A DNA stretch of 64,000 nt from Pegea sp. RAD2-039 (GCA_034620365.1 JAQGEQ010000023.1:1-64000), one strand, 5' to 3'; shown: positions 34,504 through 46,379, counted from the first letter of the stretch. Notes: generated from the sequence alone by a model not told the origin. Made by a program: numbers and translations.

Positions 34504-37500
34504 ATGCCTTTTCTTCAAAACTCAAATGATGATGGTCCTAGAAGAAGAAGGACAGTCAGGCTAGAGGATATTACATCAAAGGGACAGTGGGATAGGACTT
34601 TTTATCCTAAAAAGAATACTTTGATGTCAAAGGCCTCTGACCTAGAAATTTGTTCTGGTGCTTTGGTATGTTTTTGATGACTTTTTTAATAGAGATTTTC
34701 AGGTTTCTTTTTTGTTGCCTCGTTTTCTATCTTTAAACCCTGAAGCATTACCAATATAAATGTTTCTATTCTTCAGGTTGCAGTGATTATTTGGGCACCT
34801 ACCGGTGAACAGTTCTATTATGCTTCTCGACAAGTTGTGAAGAAAAATTTAATTAAAAGTAACTTGATTCTACCAGAAGCAATTCTTGAGTATCAAGAAA
34901 GTTTACATATGCAACCAAGTTCATTATCAGTCAGTCAGCAAATAAGAATTTAATATTTTCAAATTGAAATTGGTTTTTTATAGAAACCAGTTTCAAAGCT
35001 CGCAGAAAGTTGGAACAAAATAACACCAAAAAAAGCAAAAAAAAGCTTATTATATGATCCTGACCAGGTTGAAGGTGATGAAGAGGATGAAAAAGGCAAT
35101 CCAGATAATAAATCTTTAAAATCTGACAAAGAAATGGAAGCAACCAAAATGTTTAATGCTCATTATTCAAACCGTAAAGTAATTATCTTAATTTGCCTTT
35201 AACAAATTTACTGATTTCTTTCACTTTCAGTCAAAACCTTCAACTTCTGATGATGTGATCCTCGTGTCGGCTCCTACAGCACCTCGACCACCAATTGCTT
35301 GTCAAAGTTCATCCGAATCTTCTACAGAAGAATCCTCTTCCTCTGAGGAATCTTCATCTGAAGAATCATCAGAGGAAGAATCATCATCTGAAGAAGACAT
35401 AGAACAAGAAAAAGCAAGGTTGAAAGCAGAAATTAATATGTTGAGAGAGAGATTACCAAAAAATGTTCAAATGGCAAACAAACCTAATTCAAAAAGTGCA
35501 ACCTTACAACATCCAGCAAACTCGTCAACCAATCAACATCCAGCAAACTCGTCAACCAATCAACATCCAGCAAACTCGTCAAAAGGTGTTGTGACTCCAT
35601 CAAAAGGTGTTAAAGTTCAGAAAGCAAACAAAAAACAAAAGATTTTAAGACCAGTGCTCCAAGAGAAACTCAAGAAACTGCTCAAATCAAAAGATTCTCA
35701 AAAAAAGCCATCTAGAACACCAGATGCACCATCTAGAACACCAGCTACTTCATCTAGAACACCAGCTACTTCATCTAGAACACCAGCTGCACCGTCTAGA
35801 ACACCAGCTGCACCATCTAGAACACCAGCTGCACCATCTAGAACACCAGCTACACCATCTAGAACACCAGCTGCACCATCTAGAACACCAGCTACACCAT
35901 CTAGAACACCAGCTGCACCATCTAGAACACCAGCTGCACCATCTAGAACACCAGCTACACCATCTAGAACACCAGCTACACCATCTAGAACACCAGATGC
36001 ACCATCTAGAACACCAGCTACACCATCTAGAACACCAGCTACACCATCTAGAACACTGAGATCGACAGAAGAACCAAAAGAAATGTCCAAGAAACCACCT
36101 GTTGTTATGGAGGTGAAAATAAAAGAAGAACCAGTGGACTTAAGAGATGATGTAATCATCAAATCAGAACCACTCTCACCACCTCGTCGCTCACCACCTC
36201 GTCGCTCACCATCAGTTGTACATCTTCGTCTCAACTCTCCTACGCCGTCAGAGATGGGAGCTTCAAGCAAACGGGCATCTAAAAGAGGAAGTGTTGAAGT
36301 TAGCTCAACTGGAAAGCGGCCTCGTATTGAAATTTCCAAAAAATCAGCAAAGATGCTGAAAGATCGAATCTCGGGCGCGTTTCATCGCGATTATCAAATG
36401 TTATCAAGGGATATGAAACAACTAGTGGATAGTTTGTGGCAAAAAATCTCACCAACACGTCATCCACTCAAGATCTTCATCTACAGATTCAAGTTTCTTT
36501 TCATAGATGATCCATACTTGGCTGAGTTGATTAATACAAATTCTGATTCAAATCGACTTTATCAACTACTCAAAGAAGTTCTTACTCCATCTGATCTGAT
36601 TGATTTTGAAATGGTTTTACATTTTGTCTTTTTAATTTTATGGCCCGAAATTAAATTTTCTTTTTTTGTAGTTTCATCATCAAATCTCAGTGATTACAAG
36701 ACATGAAATTGTCAAAAGAACTAGATCGCGCTCATCTCAACTAAAAGCAAAAGTAAAAGATAAAGATGAAGACATCAAACAGTTTACTCGAGACTTCTTT
36801 CACTTTTGTTTCTCTAACCAAATGTATCTCTCAAACCGCCAACTTCTAGGTAACCATGACAACCGATCTATATTACCCTAGAATATATCTAATTAACCTA
36901 CATGTACAGATTATCTTCTCTGCAATATGTCGATTGAACACATTACGCGAGTTCACAAACGAATCGTGTGTGTTCCGCTTCAGTGCCTCATCTACGAATG
37001 TGGATGCTTCAAATCACTCCTCACTTCTCTTCAATCGCGTTTTCGCGACGATTATCAAATCGCTGATTATTTCAGACAAATTAATCTGAACTCCTCGTGT
37101 TACAGCGTAATGTTTGCTCCATTTAAGGTAATCTTCATCTTTAAAATATTCTTAAACTTCTAATCTTCATCATCTGATCTTTATCATCTGATCTTCATCA
37201 TCTGATCTTCATCATCTGATCTTTTCACTCTCAAACCGCTTTCACAGGGTTCCAAGATTCTCTGTTTTGTGATACGAGACTCAAAATGGGTGGCTAAACT
37301 TGTTAAAATATCTCAGACTGGAATCCATGTAAGTTCCTCCCTACGAAACCCAATCAATCTCATCCTGCAAACTTCTTTTTTAGGATCAACCGACAGATTT
37401 TCAAGGACCTGATTTCTCTTCATATGGTTCTTTCACTCCAGCCCCACCTGTAACTCGAAGACGCGAGACCTTCACAGTAAATCCCGATCCTTGGAATCGA

Positions 37501-37572
37501 AGTTCTAAGGTGAGTTGAGAAAGATGAAGATCGGAACATCAAAATTGTTGTTTGTAGAAGAAGAAAAGATGA
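34504..37572 (+). CDS. Divergent MADS-box protein with heptad repeats (novel architecture)
   Basis: Nine exons join in frame into an 836-residue protein. Residues about 13-72 form a MADS-like domain: RRRRTVRLEDITSKGQWDR then TFYPKKNTLMSKASDLEICS, then GALVAVIIWAPTGEQFYYAS. They align with the SRF/MEF2 pattern (basic start, TF-KKK, LM-KA-DL, hydrophobic strand, YAS). Then follow a linker, a Ser/Glu-rich acidic tract (35310-35400), a short coiled coil (EQEKARLKAEINMLRERL), a basic stretch (KKQKILRPVLQEKLKKLLK), about 17 PSRTPAA/T heptads, and SUMO-consensus motifs VKIKEEP and IIKSEP. A predicted alpha-helical region (FHRDYQMLSRDMKQLVDSLW onward, through CFVIRDSKWVAKLVKI) is unrecognised. The last exon, after a 48-nt intron, adds KKKR and a stop. 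A nuclear DNA-binding regulator is inferred. It is neither SRF nor MEF2, which lack these extensions. Confidence 0.8.
35708..36057 (+). repeat. 21-bp repeats encoding PSRTPAA/T heptads
   Basis: Seventeen in-frame copies of CCATCTAGAACACCAGCTGCA-like units within exon 4 of the MADS-box gene. The heptad keeps Ser-Arg-Thr-Pro in every copy; the last two positions alternate Ala, Thr, Asp or Ser. Third-base and Ala/Thr variants are shuffled among copies, as expected of recent unequal exchange. Confidence 0.95.
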
Positions 37573-38479
37573 AGATTTGCTGATTGACTTTTTTAGTGGC
37601 TCTATTTCACAACTCTTGTTTAGCTTGAAATACTTATCGACATATTTGATGAATTCAAGCTAAATTTTAAAATGACGATAATATGCAAATGAAGATGTTT
37701 ATCTATCGGTTTCTTTAGGAATAAAAGGTTGCAAATTGGCTGAAATATTTTCAAATTTTTTTGATTACACTTTTATTTGAGGAACTAAAATCTTAACTTG
37801 AAAATTTAAAAGTCAATTTTCTTATTTATTTTCACAAAAAAACTTTGTATTTAATGTAAAAAAATATCATCCAAAGTAATTCTAATAACTAAAAAAAATG
37901 TCTTTAAAACTTTAAAAGTGAAAAGTCGAAGTTAAAGATCGAGAGAAAGTTGTAAAAGATCATGAAAACTTTACAGCTTAACATTTACAGTTAACAGTAT
38001 AAATTTTATTTTACGACAAATGTAGAAAATAACTGAAGAAGTTATTACTATAAAGAAGGTTTGTTTATCATTATGTTTGAGCTTTTGTAGATTTAGATGA
38101 CAATTTCTACATCTAGATTTTATATATATTTTTAGTTATTTTAAAGCTTTCGAAATTACTAAACAATTTCTTGTCGCTCAACATTTACAATTTGTTGATG
38201 CAAATAATTCACAACGTAAACATAAAATACCAAAAGCGAATTTAACTTTTACAATCACCACGAGTATAACAACATGTTCAACAGCAAAAGTACATAAGGT
38301 GTCAGTTTTCCTACTAAAAGACTTTTCATCATCTGAAAGCAGATTTGTCCGGAGGCCGTCCGTCGCTAACGACTACTGAGTTTTTTAGTTAGGGTGAAGA
38401 TCAAATATTTTCGATCTTAAAGATTTTAGAATTAGCTATGAAGGAGATAAGCCAATTGTGAACAAATAATCTGAGCGCA
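37573..38479. other. Spacer between MADS-box gene and LINE remnant
   Basis: AT-rich and without a supported gene. A GC-rich patch at 38345-38380 (GTCCGGAGGCCGTCCGTCGC) stands out at the left edge of the LINE-derived region. It may belong to that insertion, but I cannot show it. Confidence 0.5.
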
Positions 38480-39260
38480 TATAAAAATTGTGAGAAATAA
38501 AGATTGCGAGTGTTTAATGACTGCACATTAAGAAATTGTATTATTGTTTAGATAAAAGACAGATAATATTAGGTTAGAGCTTGAAGGTTCATCTATTGAC
38601 GAGTGGAAACATTTGTCTGTAGGTAGCTTTTGTCTGGATAAAAGTTATAAGTTAGTAGACTCCAAAGAAGATTAAATTTTGGCATTATTAGCAAAGAGTA
38701 TTAAATTTTCAGAATCATTTAGTGATGAAGAACATTTTGTAATATAAATGATATGAATACTGAAAAGAAGAGAACCAATAATACAACCTTAGGTAGCATC
38801 ACTAAAGACCATAAGAAAACTTGAAACAGAGTTGTTAATGATGACTTGTTGTTGTCTATCTGAAAGAGATAGCTTAATCAAAGAAATAAGAATAGGGTGA
38901 ATGTTGAATTTTCTGAGGGTTTTTACTAATATGGAATAAGAGACTGTGTTAAAAGCTTTGCGTATGTATGTTTAGATGATATTAGTTGTTAGTTTATTTG
39001 CTGTGGAACAGCTACTAGTGGAGACAGGACAGCAGCTGATTACTGAAAGATCTTTGAAAAGAACCCAAATATTTGAATAAGTTTCAGGTTATAGGTTAGA
39101 TTCTATCTGAATAAGTGCTTATAAGTTAAGGTAAAGTTATTTCTAGGAAGTGATTTGTATATTATATACATATTATCTATTGTGGTTGGTGACCTTATAA
39201 GTAACATTAGAAATCTTTTATAAAACTATGGTGGATACACATAAAACTACCACCACTACT
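38480..39260 (-). mobile_element. LINE reverse-transcriptase fragment, inverted part
   Basis: On the minus strand, with several stops and shifts, translation gives the palm and fingers of a CR1/L2/Jockey-type reverse transcriptase: KAFNTVSYSILVKTLRKF, then NIHPILISLIKLSLSDRQQQ, then VIINNSVSS and GCIIGSLLFSVFIS near 38780. The catalytic F-A-D-D position is degenerate (FANN-like). It lies head-to-head with the sense fragment at 39290-40200, which carries the next part of the same protein. It is non-functional. Confidence 0.75.
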
Positions 39261-39289
39261 ACTAAAGTCTGAACTTATAACTTTTTCTT

Positions 39290-40200
39290 GTAAACCAGCT
39301 GTAAATTGCTTGAACCAATACTCTATCAGTAGATCTATTATTCAAAGAGTATCTTCGGTCCCAGACCTTGACATTACCCTATCATCTAACTTTAAATGGC
39401 ACAATTATGTTTCCAAAATCTTTGGAAAATCAATCAACCTTGTCTTCCTTATTACAAAGACCTTTAATTCTAAGGACCTATGCTTTTTTATCAATCTTTT
39501 CAAATTGTAATTACGTCCAATTCTTGAATACAATGTCAGTGCATGGATGCCATATCAAGTTAGTGATATCAATAAAATCGAGTCTGTTCAGGCCACATTT
39601 ACGAGATTATTATGCAGGAAACTTAATATTAAATATGATAGCTATAAACATCGTCTCAGTCTCTTCAATTTAGATACTTTGGAAATCCGACGGTTTAAAT
39701 ACTACTTAATTCTTATTTTTAAAATTATCTACAATTTAATTGACATTCAGTTTGATGATTTCTTTTCTATTAGTCCTTCCTTCAAGTTACATCAGCTCAG
39801 ACGACACCCATTACACCTTAATAAGTCCATATCACCTGGTAAATTGATCAGAGCAAATTTTTTCTCATATCGCACAATTGGTACATGGAACCAGCTGCCA
39901 TCTGACATTGTCATGTCAGAATCAATCGCGTTGTTCAAGAAGAAGTTGAATCGTTATAATATTGCCAACATTGTCATTTCTAAACTATGACTTTTTTCTC
40001 TTTTTTATATTATTAACATTCTATGTAATTGTTCACTGTTATATGCTTTGAATGCTATCGAAGTACCATGTGTTACATCTTTTACTTTCTATATTTTTGG
40101 TTAAATAGATGTTATTTGTGAGAATGTGTGTTAGGGAGAAGTACTCTCTTCAGGTACCCTCCTTCGCATTTATTATAATAAATAAATTGTTATCTCAAAA
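39290..40200 (+). mobile_element. LINE 3' part, sense orientation, with one stop codon
   Basis: One frame interrupted only by a TAA at 39508-39510 encodes the C-terminal part of a CR1/L2-like retrotransposon polymerase: IIQRVSSVPDLDITLSSNFK, LRPILEYNVSAWMPYQ, KIESVQATFTRLLCRKL, LDTLEIRRFKYYLI and ANFFSYRTIGTWNQLPSDIV. The frame ends at 39988-39990. A ~200-nt 3' UTR follows, ending in a CCTTCGCATTTATTATAATA element and a short AATAAAT tail at 40180. No direct target duplication was identified. Confidence 0.85.
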
Positions 40201-40249
40201 ATAACTTTTTTGCGGAGTAGATGATTTAGAATTTTTGGCAGAAGCAACT

Positions 40250-40345
40250 AATAAAAGAAATGTATTTTAGCGGGATGTGCTCTTTTCAGGCATCCTCCTT
40301 CGCATTTATTGTAATAAATAAATAAAATTAGTTGCATCTAATTTT
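40250..40345 (+). repeat. Second, tail-only LINE 3' end
   Basis: GGGATGTGCTCTTTTCAGGC, then ATCCTCCTTCGCATTTATTG and an AATAAATAAATAAAA tail, repeat the 3' end of the preceding LINE at 40140-40190 with several differences. Only about 60 nt are present, as in a severely 5'-truncated insertion. The 9-mer GCAACTAAT on its left and ATTAGTTGC on its right form an inverted pair. Confidence 0.75.
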
Positions 40346-40704
40346 CGTTAAATTACCATTAAACTTAAGTTTGCCTATTTCATCGTTTACTTTTATCTTT
40401 ATGTTAGGGAAAGTACCAGTGTAAACAAGAGCTTCAATACTCAAATATTTGTCAATTTTTAATTATAGTTAAATGTAAAATGCTTTTTTGCAAAATTTAT
40501 TAATGAAGGAATTTATACTGATACATTTCTTAGTTTTTTTTTCAATTCTTTTTTTTTAATTTAGTAATAAATCATTTTTCTTATGATCTTAATTTTGGTA
40601 AAATATATCATTGGTATGTTGAATTAATTTGTAATTACTAACAAACACAACTAATTTGACAGAAATAAAAATTCTTAGATTTTCTCTCTTTTTGAAAAGT
40701 GAAT
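40346..40704. other. Spacer upstream of SFXN5
   Basis: AT-rich DNA with no repeat or frame recognised. It should contain the SFXN5 promoter; no TATA-type element stands out from the AT-rich background. Confidence 0.55.
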
Positions 40705-42448
40705 ATGAGTGAAGATGTTCCATTTGTTCTTGGAAAATCCAAATACAACCAAGTAAAGTTTTATGCAAATTTCATTAATTAGTTTCTAGTTTCTTATCAT
40801 TTTGTAGAATACATTTTCTGGAAGACTTCGCCACTTTCTAGACGTCATTGATCCTCGTTTGTTATTCACAAATGATAACAAACTGAATGAATCGATCAAT
40901 TTATTAAAAAATTTTGAAGACGGCAAACTTAGTCCCAAAGTTTCCAATTCAGATTTATGGGAGGCACAAAAAATTAAACAAGTATGTCATAAATGACATA
41001 AATACTTTTTGAGACACAAAAACTTGTTAACTTCTTACAAATTTGTGATTATGATTCTTAAATGTTTTTTATAGGCAATAATTCACCCAGACACTGATGA
41101 TAAGATTCCAATGCCTTTTCGAATGTCTGGATTTGTTCCTTTTGGGTCACCTATTGTTGTTGGTATGCTAATGCCAACTAATTCTTTACTAGTGACAAGT
41201 TTTTGGCAATGGTTTAATCAAAGCCTTAATGCCGGAGTAAATTTCAGCAACAGAAATGCCACACAAGTAATTTTAACCTTCATTTTTTGTGGTTCAGGTA
41301 TTTGGTTGAATAATTGAGTTATTCCACCTTAATAATTTTCTGATTATGTTATTATTCCATTTATCAATTTTGCATGAAAACTTCTTCAATAGGCCAATGA
41401 GTCAAATCAGAACTTATGAATTATTTTTGTTGATAATTTTGTATTTGAATTACAGGAAACATCGACTACTGATTTTTTTATTGGTTATACTGGTGCTGTT
41501 ACAAGTGCTGTTTCAATTGCAGTAGGTATTCAACTACTGATTCGTAAATCTGTTAATCTGAAACCAACTACTCAGTTAATAATCAAAAGATTCATTCCTT
41601 TTCCAGCTACAGGTAATTTCTTGACTTAAACGTGTAGCAAGTTTGCAACAAATAACTCAATTAAAAAGTTTTGAATGTCATTTGTAAGTCACAAATAAAA
41701 AAACTTTAAAACAAATTCAATAAACTTAAAATTTTTTATTTGGAAATTTTCAATAAAAGAAATATAATATTTCAGTACGTAAAAAACATGCCAAATTTTG
41801 TATTAAGCAACTGCAAATGTTTGTAACGTGATGTTGATGAGAAGGAAAGAGCTGACAACTGGAATTGAGGTTACTGATTCACAAAATAAAGTTGTCGGCG
41901 TTTCTCGAGTTGCTGCTAAAAAGGCGTTGGGTGAAACGTCTTTGACGAGGCTATTTTTACCGATGCCAATTTTACTGATACCATCAACAGTAATGTCTCT
42001 TGTAGAAAGGTAAGTTACCTTTTAACATTTGCAAATAAAAACTATATCATCTAATATTAGCCTCAAGCATATTTTGGCAAATTTAATAAATTTTGTTGAA
42101 ATATTTTCTGATTCCAACCAAGTATTGTTTTCTTTCAGAACAAGTTGGTACAAGAATAAAATGAAAAGGTTTAGCATCGCTTTTCAAAGTGTGGTCGTTG
42201 TAACTTCTTTTTTTATTGCTTTGCCGATAGCAATTGCCCTATTTCCTCAGTTTTCATCAGTCAGTCATCAACAGTTTTTCTATTTTTATTAAATTAATCA
42301 GACTTAATTAAAACATTTTGTTCTATTTTATCTCAAACTAAATTATAAACCAATTTTTCTACCTCTACAGATTCATACTAATAAACTGGAAGCTGAAATC
42401 CAAAACAACACAAGCGAGTCTGTTTTATATTACAATAAGGGCTTGTAA
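40705..42448 (+). CDS. SFXN5: Sideroflexin 5, mitochondrial carrier
   Basis: Multi-pass inner mitochondrial membrane protein of the sideroflexin family. SFXN1 and its relatives move serine; SFXN5 has been linked to citrate. The start is [20 protein letters not shown], whose N-terminal region gives [16 protein letters not shown]. Then [56 protein letters not shown] (the family signature), [49 protein letters not shown] and [19 protein letters not shown]. The C-terminus is ALFPQFSS then [10 protein letters not shown] and YYNKGL, which favours SFXN5 over SFXN1-4. At least six introns interrupt it, mostly 50-200 nt. It is convergent with NPRL2. Confidence 0.93.
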
Positions 42449-43038
42449 CTGATGTAGAATAAGAATTGATCATTTAAATGTATATGCAATTGTGTGCTAG
42501 CTTCCTACCAAAGTTTTATTCCAATTACTTTCGTTTCTGAACTTTTTCTAATTCGCTAATTTACTTCTGACCTTTTTAATCTTGTGGTGCAACATAATCA
42601 TTGTATTTAAATATTAATCCGATTTAGTCTTTTAGTAAACTCAAATTGTGCTCAGGAGGCTACTTGTGTTTGTGAAAGCACTTAGAAAAGAGGTTATAAA
42701 TATTTGAAATTTTTCTTAGAATTTATCGAATAATTAATTAAAGATTGTCAGCAGATATTACTTTAAGATGTAGAAAAAGGTAGTTGGAAGCAGTTTGTAA
42801 ATACGATTTGTCGTTGGTTATTTATGATTTGTTAAGAAAGTTTAACAAATATGAAAAATATAATATTAGTATTTTAATATATACTCATCTCTAACAAAAA
42901 CGCTTTTCAAATTAAACATTATTTTGTTGACATCTCAAAACATCAAGACAAACTTAAGATTAAACCAATAAAAATGATGATATTGAAAGAGGAAGATACA
43001 CACATCTGCAGCTGGAACCAATCTTGAAATACAACTTT
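42449..43038. other. Convergent intergenic spacer SFXN5/NPRL2
   Basis: About 590 nt between two converging stops, expected to hold both 3' ends. AT-rich, no coding frame. Confidence 0.6.
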
Positions 43039-45505
43039 TTATTTACGACAAAAAACAATATTTGGATCTGATTCGAGTTTTGAAAGTAATTCTTCAGTGC
43101 TAATTGATAACCGACAACAAATGTCATCTGTATGCAAATTATCTGTCAGCAGCTTCCGAAGCTCAATCTGAAGATAACAAATCTAGTTGTTGTTGACATT
43201 TTAAAAGAAATTTCATACCGGAATATTCTGTGAAGTTGATATTAAAACTGGGTATTGATGAATCCTTCTAATCAAATGATTCAATAATCCAAATTGAATC
43301 AGTTTTCTATCATCATACAAAATAGATTTATAAGACTCAATTATCACACAAACTCAACTGTTCGTTGATTCTGGTGATTTGTTCTTGATAACGACTGCAC
43401 AAATCACGAACAGTTACATCTGGTGCTAATCCAGCAAATAGCGTTAGAACATCTCGAACAGTTGGTTTCGGGCGACCCGTTCTCGCCACATAACACAAAC
43501 AGTCTTGTTGTAACTTTTCATTTTTCATCAAACTATAAACAATTTGAGTTTATAAATATTTGTTGTTTTAAAAGTAGAGGAGTTTTTGTGAAAAACTCAG
43601 ATATTTGATTAGAAAATTTTCTTTTTCATTTCAACATAATTTATTAAACTGAAAACTTGTTAAATTAAATTAAACTTGTTACTAAAAAAATCATTTTTCA
43701 TATTTTAAAATAAATTAAAGAAAAATGTTGTTAAAAAAGTGTTACGAGTCATTTGTAATTTTAGAAGTCAAAATACTTTAAAGAAAACAAATAGTTAAAT
43801 ATCAGCTAATCTCAAATATTTAATTTAATAATCTTGATTACAAAAGTCTCTTCAAAAATTCATCAATAAAAATTACTTTGCAAGATTTTCTTCAGTAGTG
43901 TAAGTGTTGCAATATTGAAAAATAGAAATAAGTTTGATAATCCCAAACAAGCAAAGATCTCTCATACAAACTCGAGTAAGTTCCAAGTCAACATCCGCAA
44001 GGGTTGCAATCTTTTTAACATGATGAAACCCATCGATGTAAGGAAGAATCTAAGAAAAGATTTGATACAATTAGCTGAAGAAAGATGTGAAGCTATCATC
44101 AAAGTATTTGTCCAACTTTTAAATCTTCATAAAAAAAACTTTTATGATTAAAAGTACAAGGATCTACTAACACGTTGAGATGTTAAATCCCACTCTTTCA
44201 AATCAAAATCTTCTTTGGATATAATCAAAATTGGGACATTGTAATCAAGAACATCAGGAGGTAATTGAAAAGGAGGAAAAATTTTGAGATATAATGTTGT
44301 TGCTTCAGTCACTGAAGTAATACAACTACCATTTTCATTCAATTCAATTAACATTCTCTTCAACATATCTACATGAATATGAAGAATATTACATCAAAAA
44401 TAATTGGTTCAAGTATTTCTAAAAATCATCAATAAATGCAGATAAAGAAATATAATTTGCATCTATTTATTTAATGCATGGCTGCAGATAACAAATCACA
44501 TGTCTATTATAGCAAACATGAAACAATTTCAGAAAGATAATGAAAAGGTCTTAAGTACCACAGTTAAAGAAGAGTTGAAGCATAATGAGAATAAAAACAA
44601 GTTTACCTGGTATTAAGGCTTTAGTTTCTTCATTAGAAACATAATATGATTCCTTTTCAAGTTCAATCATATAACAAGATAATTTTCTAATCAAGGGTAC
44701 ACATGGTGAACTACGATGTTCTGCATCTATTATCAGTCCAAAATTAAAGATGTATTCATTCCTAGGGTAGTGTCTATCAACAATGCACACTGGACAGCCA
44801 ATAACCTTCTTTTTTATAATGTTTCTATAATTGTACAAATTATATTTAAGTTCTTTGTTTTGGTTTACTTGAGTCAATATTGTGTATTAGTTGGTGAAAA
44901 TTTATTGTTTATACTTTCTTTAGTTTATTATTTTCACAAATGCATAATAAAAATAATTCTAAATTTTGATGGTTTTAATTTGTTAAAATAATTTATAAGA
45001 GTAATAAGAAATAAATATCCAATTTATAGATATGATAAAAAACTAAAAGAAAAACTGTAGAAATAATCGTTTATTAAAATAAGTGATTATTAGCATTATG
45101 CTAAAAGAAATATTTCTACTAAGGATATAAAGAAAATGTCAGTATAAGACTTTTGAAAGTGTTTAAATGTTTATAACTAACATTGTGATTAGTTTTTGTT
45201 GCAATTCAGGTTTTGGTATAAGATAATTCATGACAGCTCTACAAAGTTTGCTTTGATTTGGTATACAGCCTTCAGGGTACTACAAAAAGTAACTTCATCA
45301 AAATATCATTCTAAGAAACTAAAAAGATTAAAGAGATTTATAACAGCTTTTATGAAAAATATATTTAAATAAAACATTAAATGACAATTGAAACCTGATA
45401 AGTTATTTTTGGACCAAGTTTGTGATGAAATTCACTGAAAAACATCCCTTCAATAGGGTGTGATTTTATGTAATCTTTGGCAGTTTTACCAATTATTCCA
45501 CTCAT
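43039..45505 (-). CDS. NPRL2: NPRL2, GATOR1 subunit
   Basis: Component of GATOR1, the GTPase-activating complex for RagA/B that silences TORC1 at the lysosome when amino acids are low. Exon 1 (ATG at 45505) gives MSGIIGKTAKDYIKSHPIE and MFFSEFHHKLGPKITYQ, the family longin start. Exon 2 has VMNYLIPKPELQ. Exon 3 (44880-44640) has KKVIGCPVCIVDRHYPRNEY and IFNFGLIIDAE. Exon 4 (44366-44165) has MLIELNENGSC and DYNVPILIISKEDF, then EWDLTSQR. Exon 5 has ILPYIDGFHHVKKIATLADV. Exons 6-8 give YVARTGRPKPTVRDVLTLFA, RKLIQFGLLNHLIRRIHQYP and the C-terminus LLSKLESDPNIVFCRK with its stop at 43041-43039. The human RPYLYTG-like stretch before the C-terminus appears shortened. An LINE-tail-like repeat sits in intron 3. 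Confidence 0.94.
44460..44530 (-). repeat. LINE-2 family 3'-tail copy in an NPRL2 intron
   Basis: The segment with ATAACAAATC and TTATAGCAAACATG is about 70% similar over ~65 nt to 46424-46490, the 3' UTR side of the second LINE fragment. It is in the same orientation, with an ATTTATTTAATGCA tail. It appears to be a short 5'-truncated relative. Confidence 0.5.
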
Positions 45506-46379
45506 AATTTTAAATGTAAATAAATTTTTATAAAACTAAAAATATTTTATGTAATTTAAAAAGTTTAGTTTGTGAACTTTTGAGCAGTTTAACTTCAATA
45601 AAACCTGAAAATAAAAATATTGTTTAGAACCATTGCATAGAAAAACTTTTATAAACTAACTAGTTTAAAAACTATTAGAGGTAAAATTGTTGATGATATT
45701 CAGGATAAAAAAGTATACAAAAACAATACCAAAATAGCAAACTCATCATTTTAAAAAAGCAAATTTCTTAACCTTCCAACCTATTTATCCTTTAATTGCA
45801 ATTTAAAAGCATATAAACAATATTACAAAATGGCTTTTGTTATTATATTCAAATTTGTATTCAAACTTGAACAGTATGCTATGAATTTGAAATTAAAATC
45901 TACAAAATGGTCGAACTTGAAATGTAATTTTTTCATTTTTCTTCACCAAATAAATGATTTATTTATAAGCGAACCCACACACTTTGTGCAAATAAAAGGC
46001 TTAAGTATATTTGCTTGACAAAAAGTCCTCAAAAGTTTGAGGCTTCTAGCGTTGCAATGCAAATGTAAAACTGATCAAGATTTCAAACTGGAACTTCTTT
46101 AAAACGAAAATAGTTTAAAAAGTCTACTCATTTTAAGTACAGTTTTTTGATATCAATAGCTTAAATTTGTTTTAAAATACCTTAAGAAACCAAATATAGC
46201 CAGACTGATAAAGAAAGACAAATGTTTATACTTTACTTTGTGAAAGATCAAACACAACCTTGAATGATATAGTAGAGACTTACAAAAGGTTTAGTGTGGT
46301 TACGTGACCGAGCCAATTAGAGACTTATCAAAGAGGCTTACAACCACTGGCGGAGATGTTGTTGAAGAACTTTAGGTTC
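45506..46379. other. AT-rich intergenic DNA upstream of NPRL2
   Basis: Contains the NPRL2 promoter region. A 62-codon plus frame at 45830-46018 shows no recognisable feature and is considered chance. Confidence 0.6.

Noticed and set aside
35724-36339. Long frames overlapping the heptad region in other frames (LEHQLHH and GVLDGVA repeats)
   Set aside because: Shadow frames of the 21-bp coding repeat; the PSRTPA frame is the one joined to the upstream and downstream exons by in-phase introns.
39102-39117. ATTCTATCTGAATAAG, one base from the Ciona spliced-leader sequence as I remember it
   Set aside because: It lies within the inverted LINE fragment, the following base is not a GT donor, and no snRNA-like body or Sm site follows. 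Most likely a chance match in AT-rich DNA.
45830-46018. 62-codon plus-strand frame upstream of NPRL2
   Set aside because: No recognisable feature, low-complexity hydrophobic and Lys/Asn composition.
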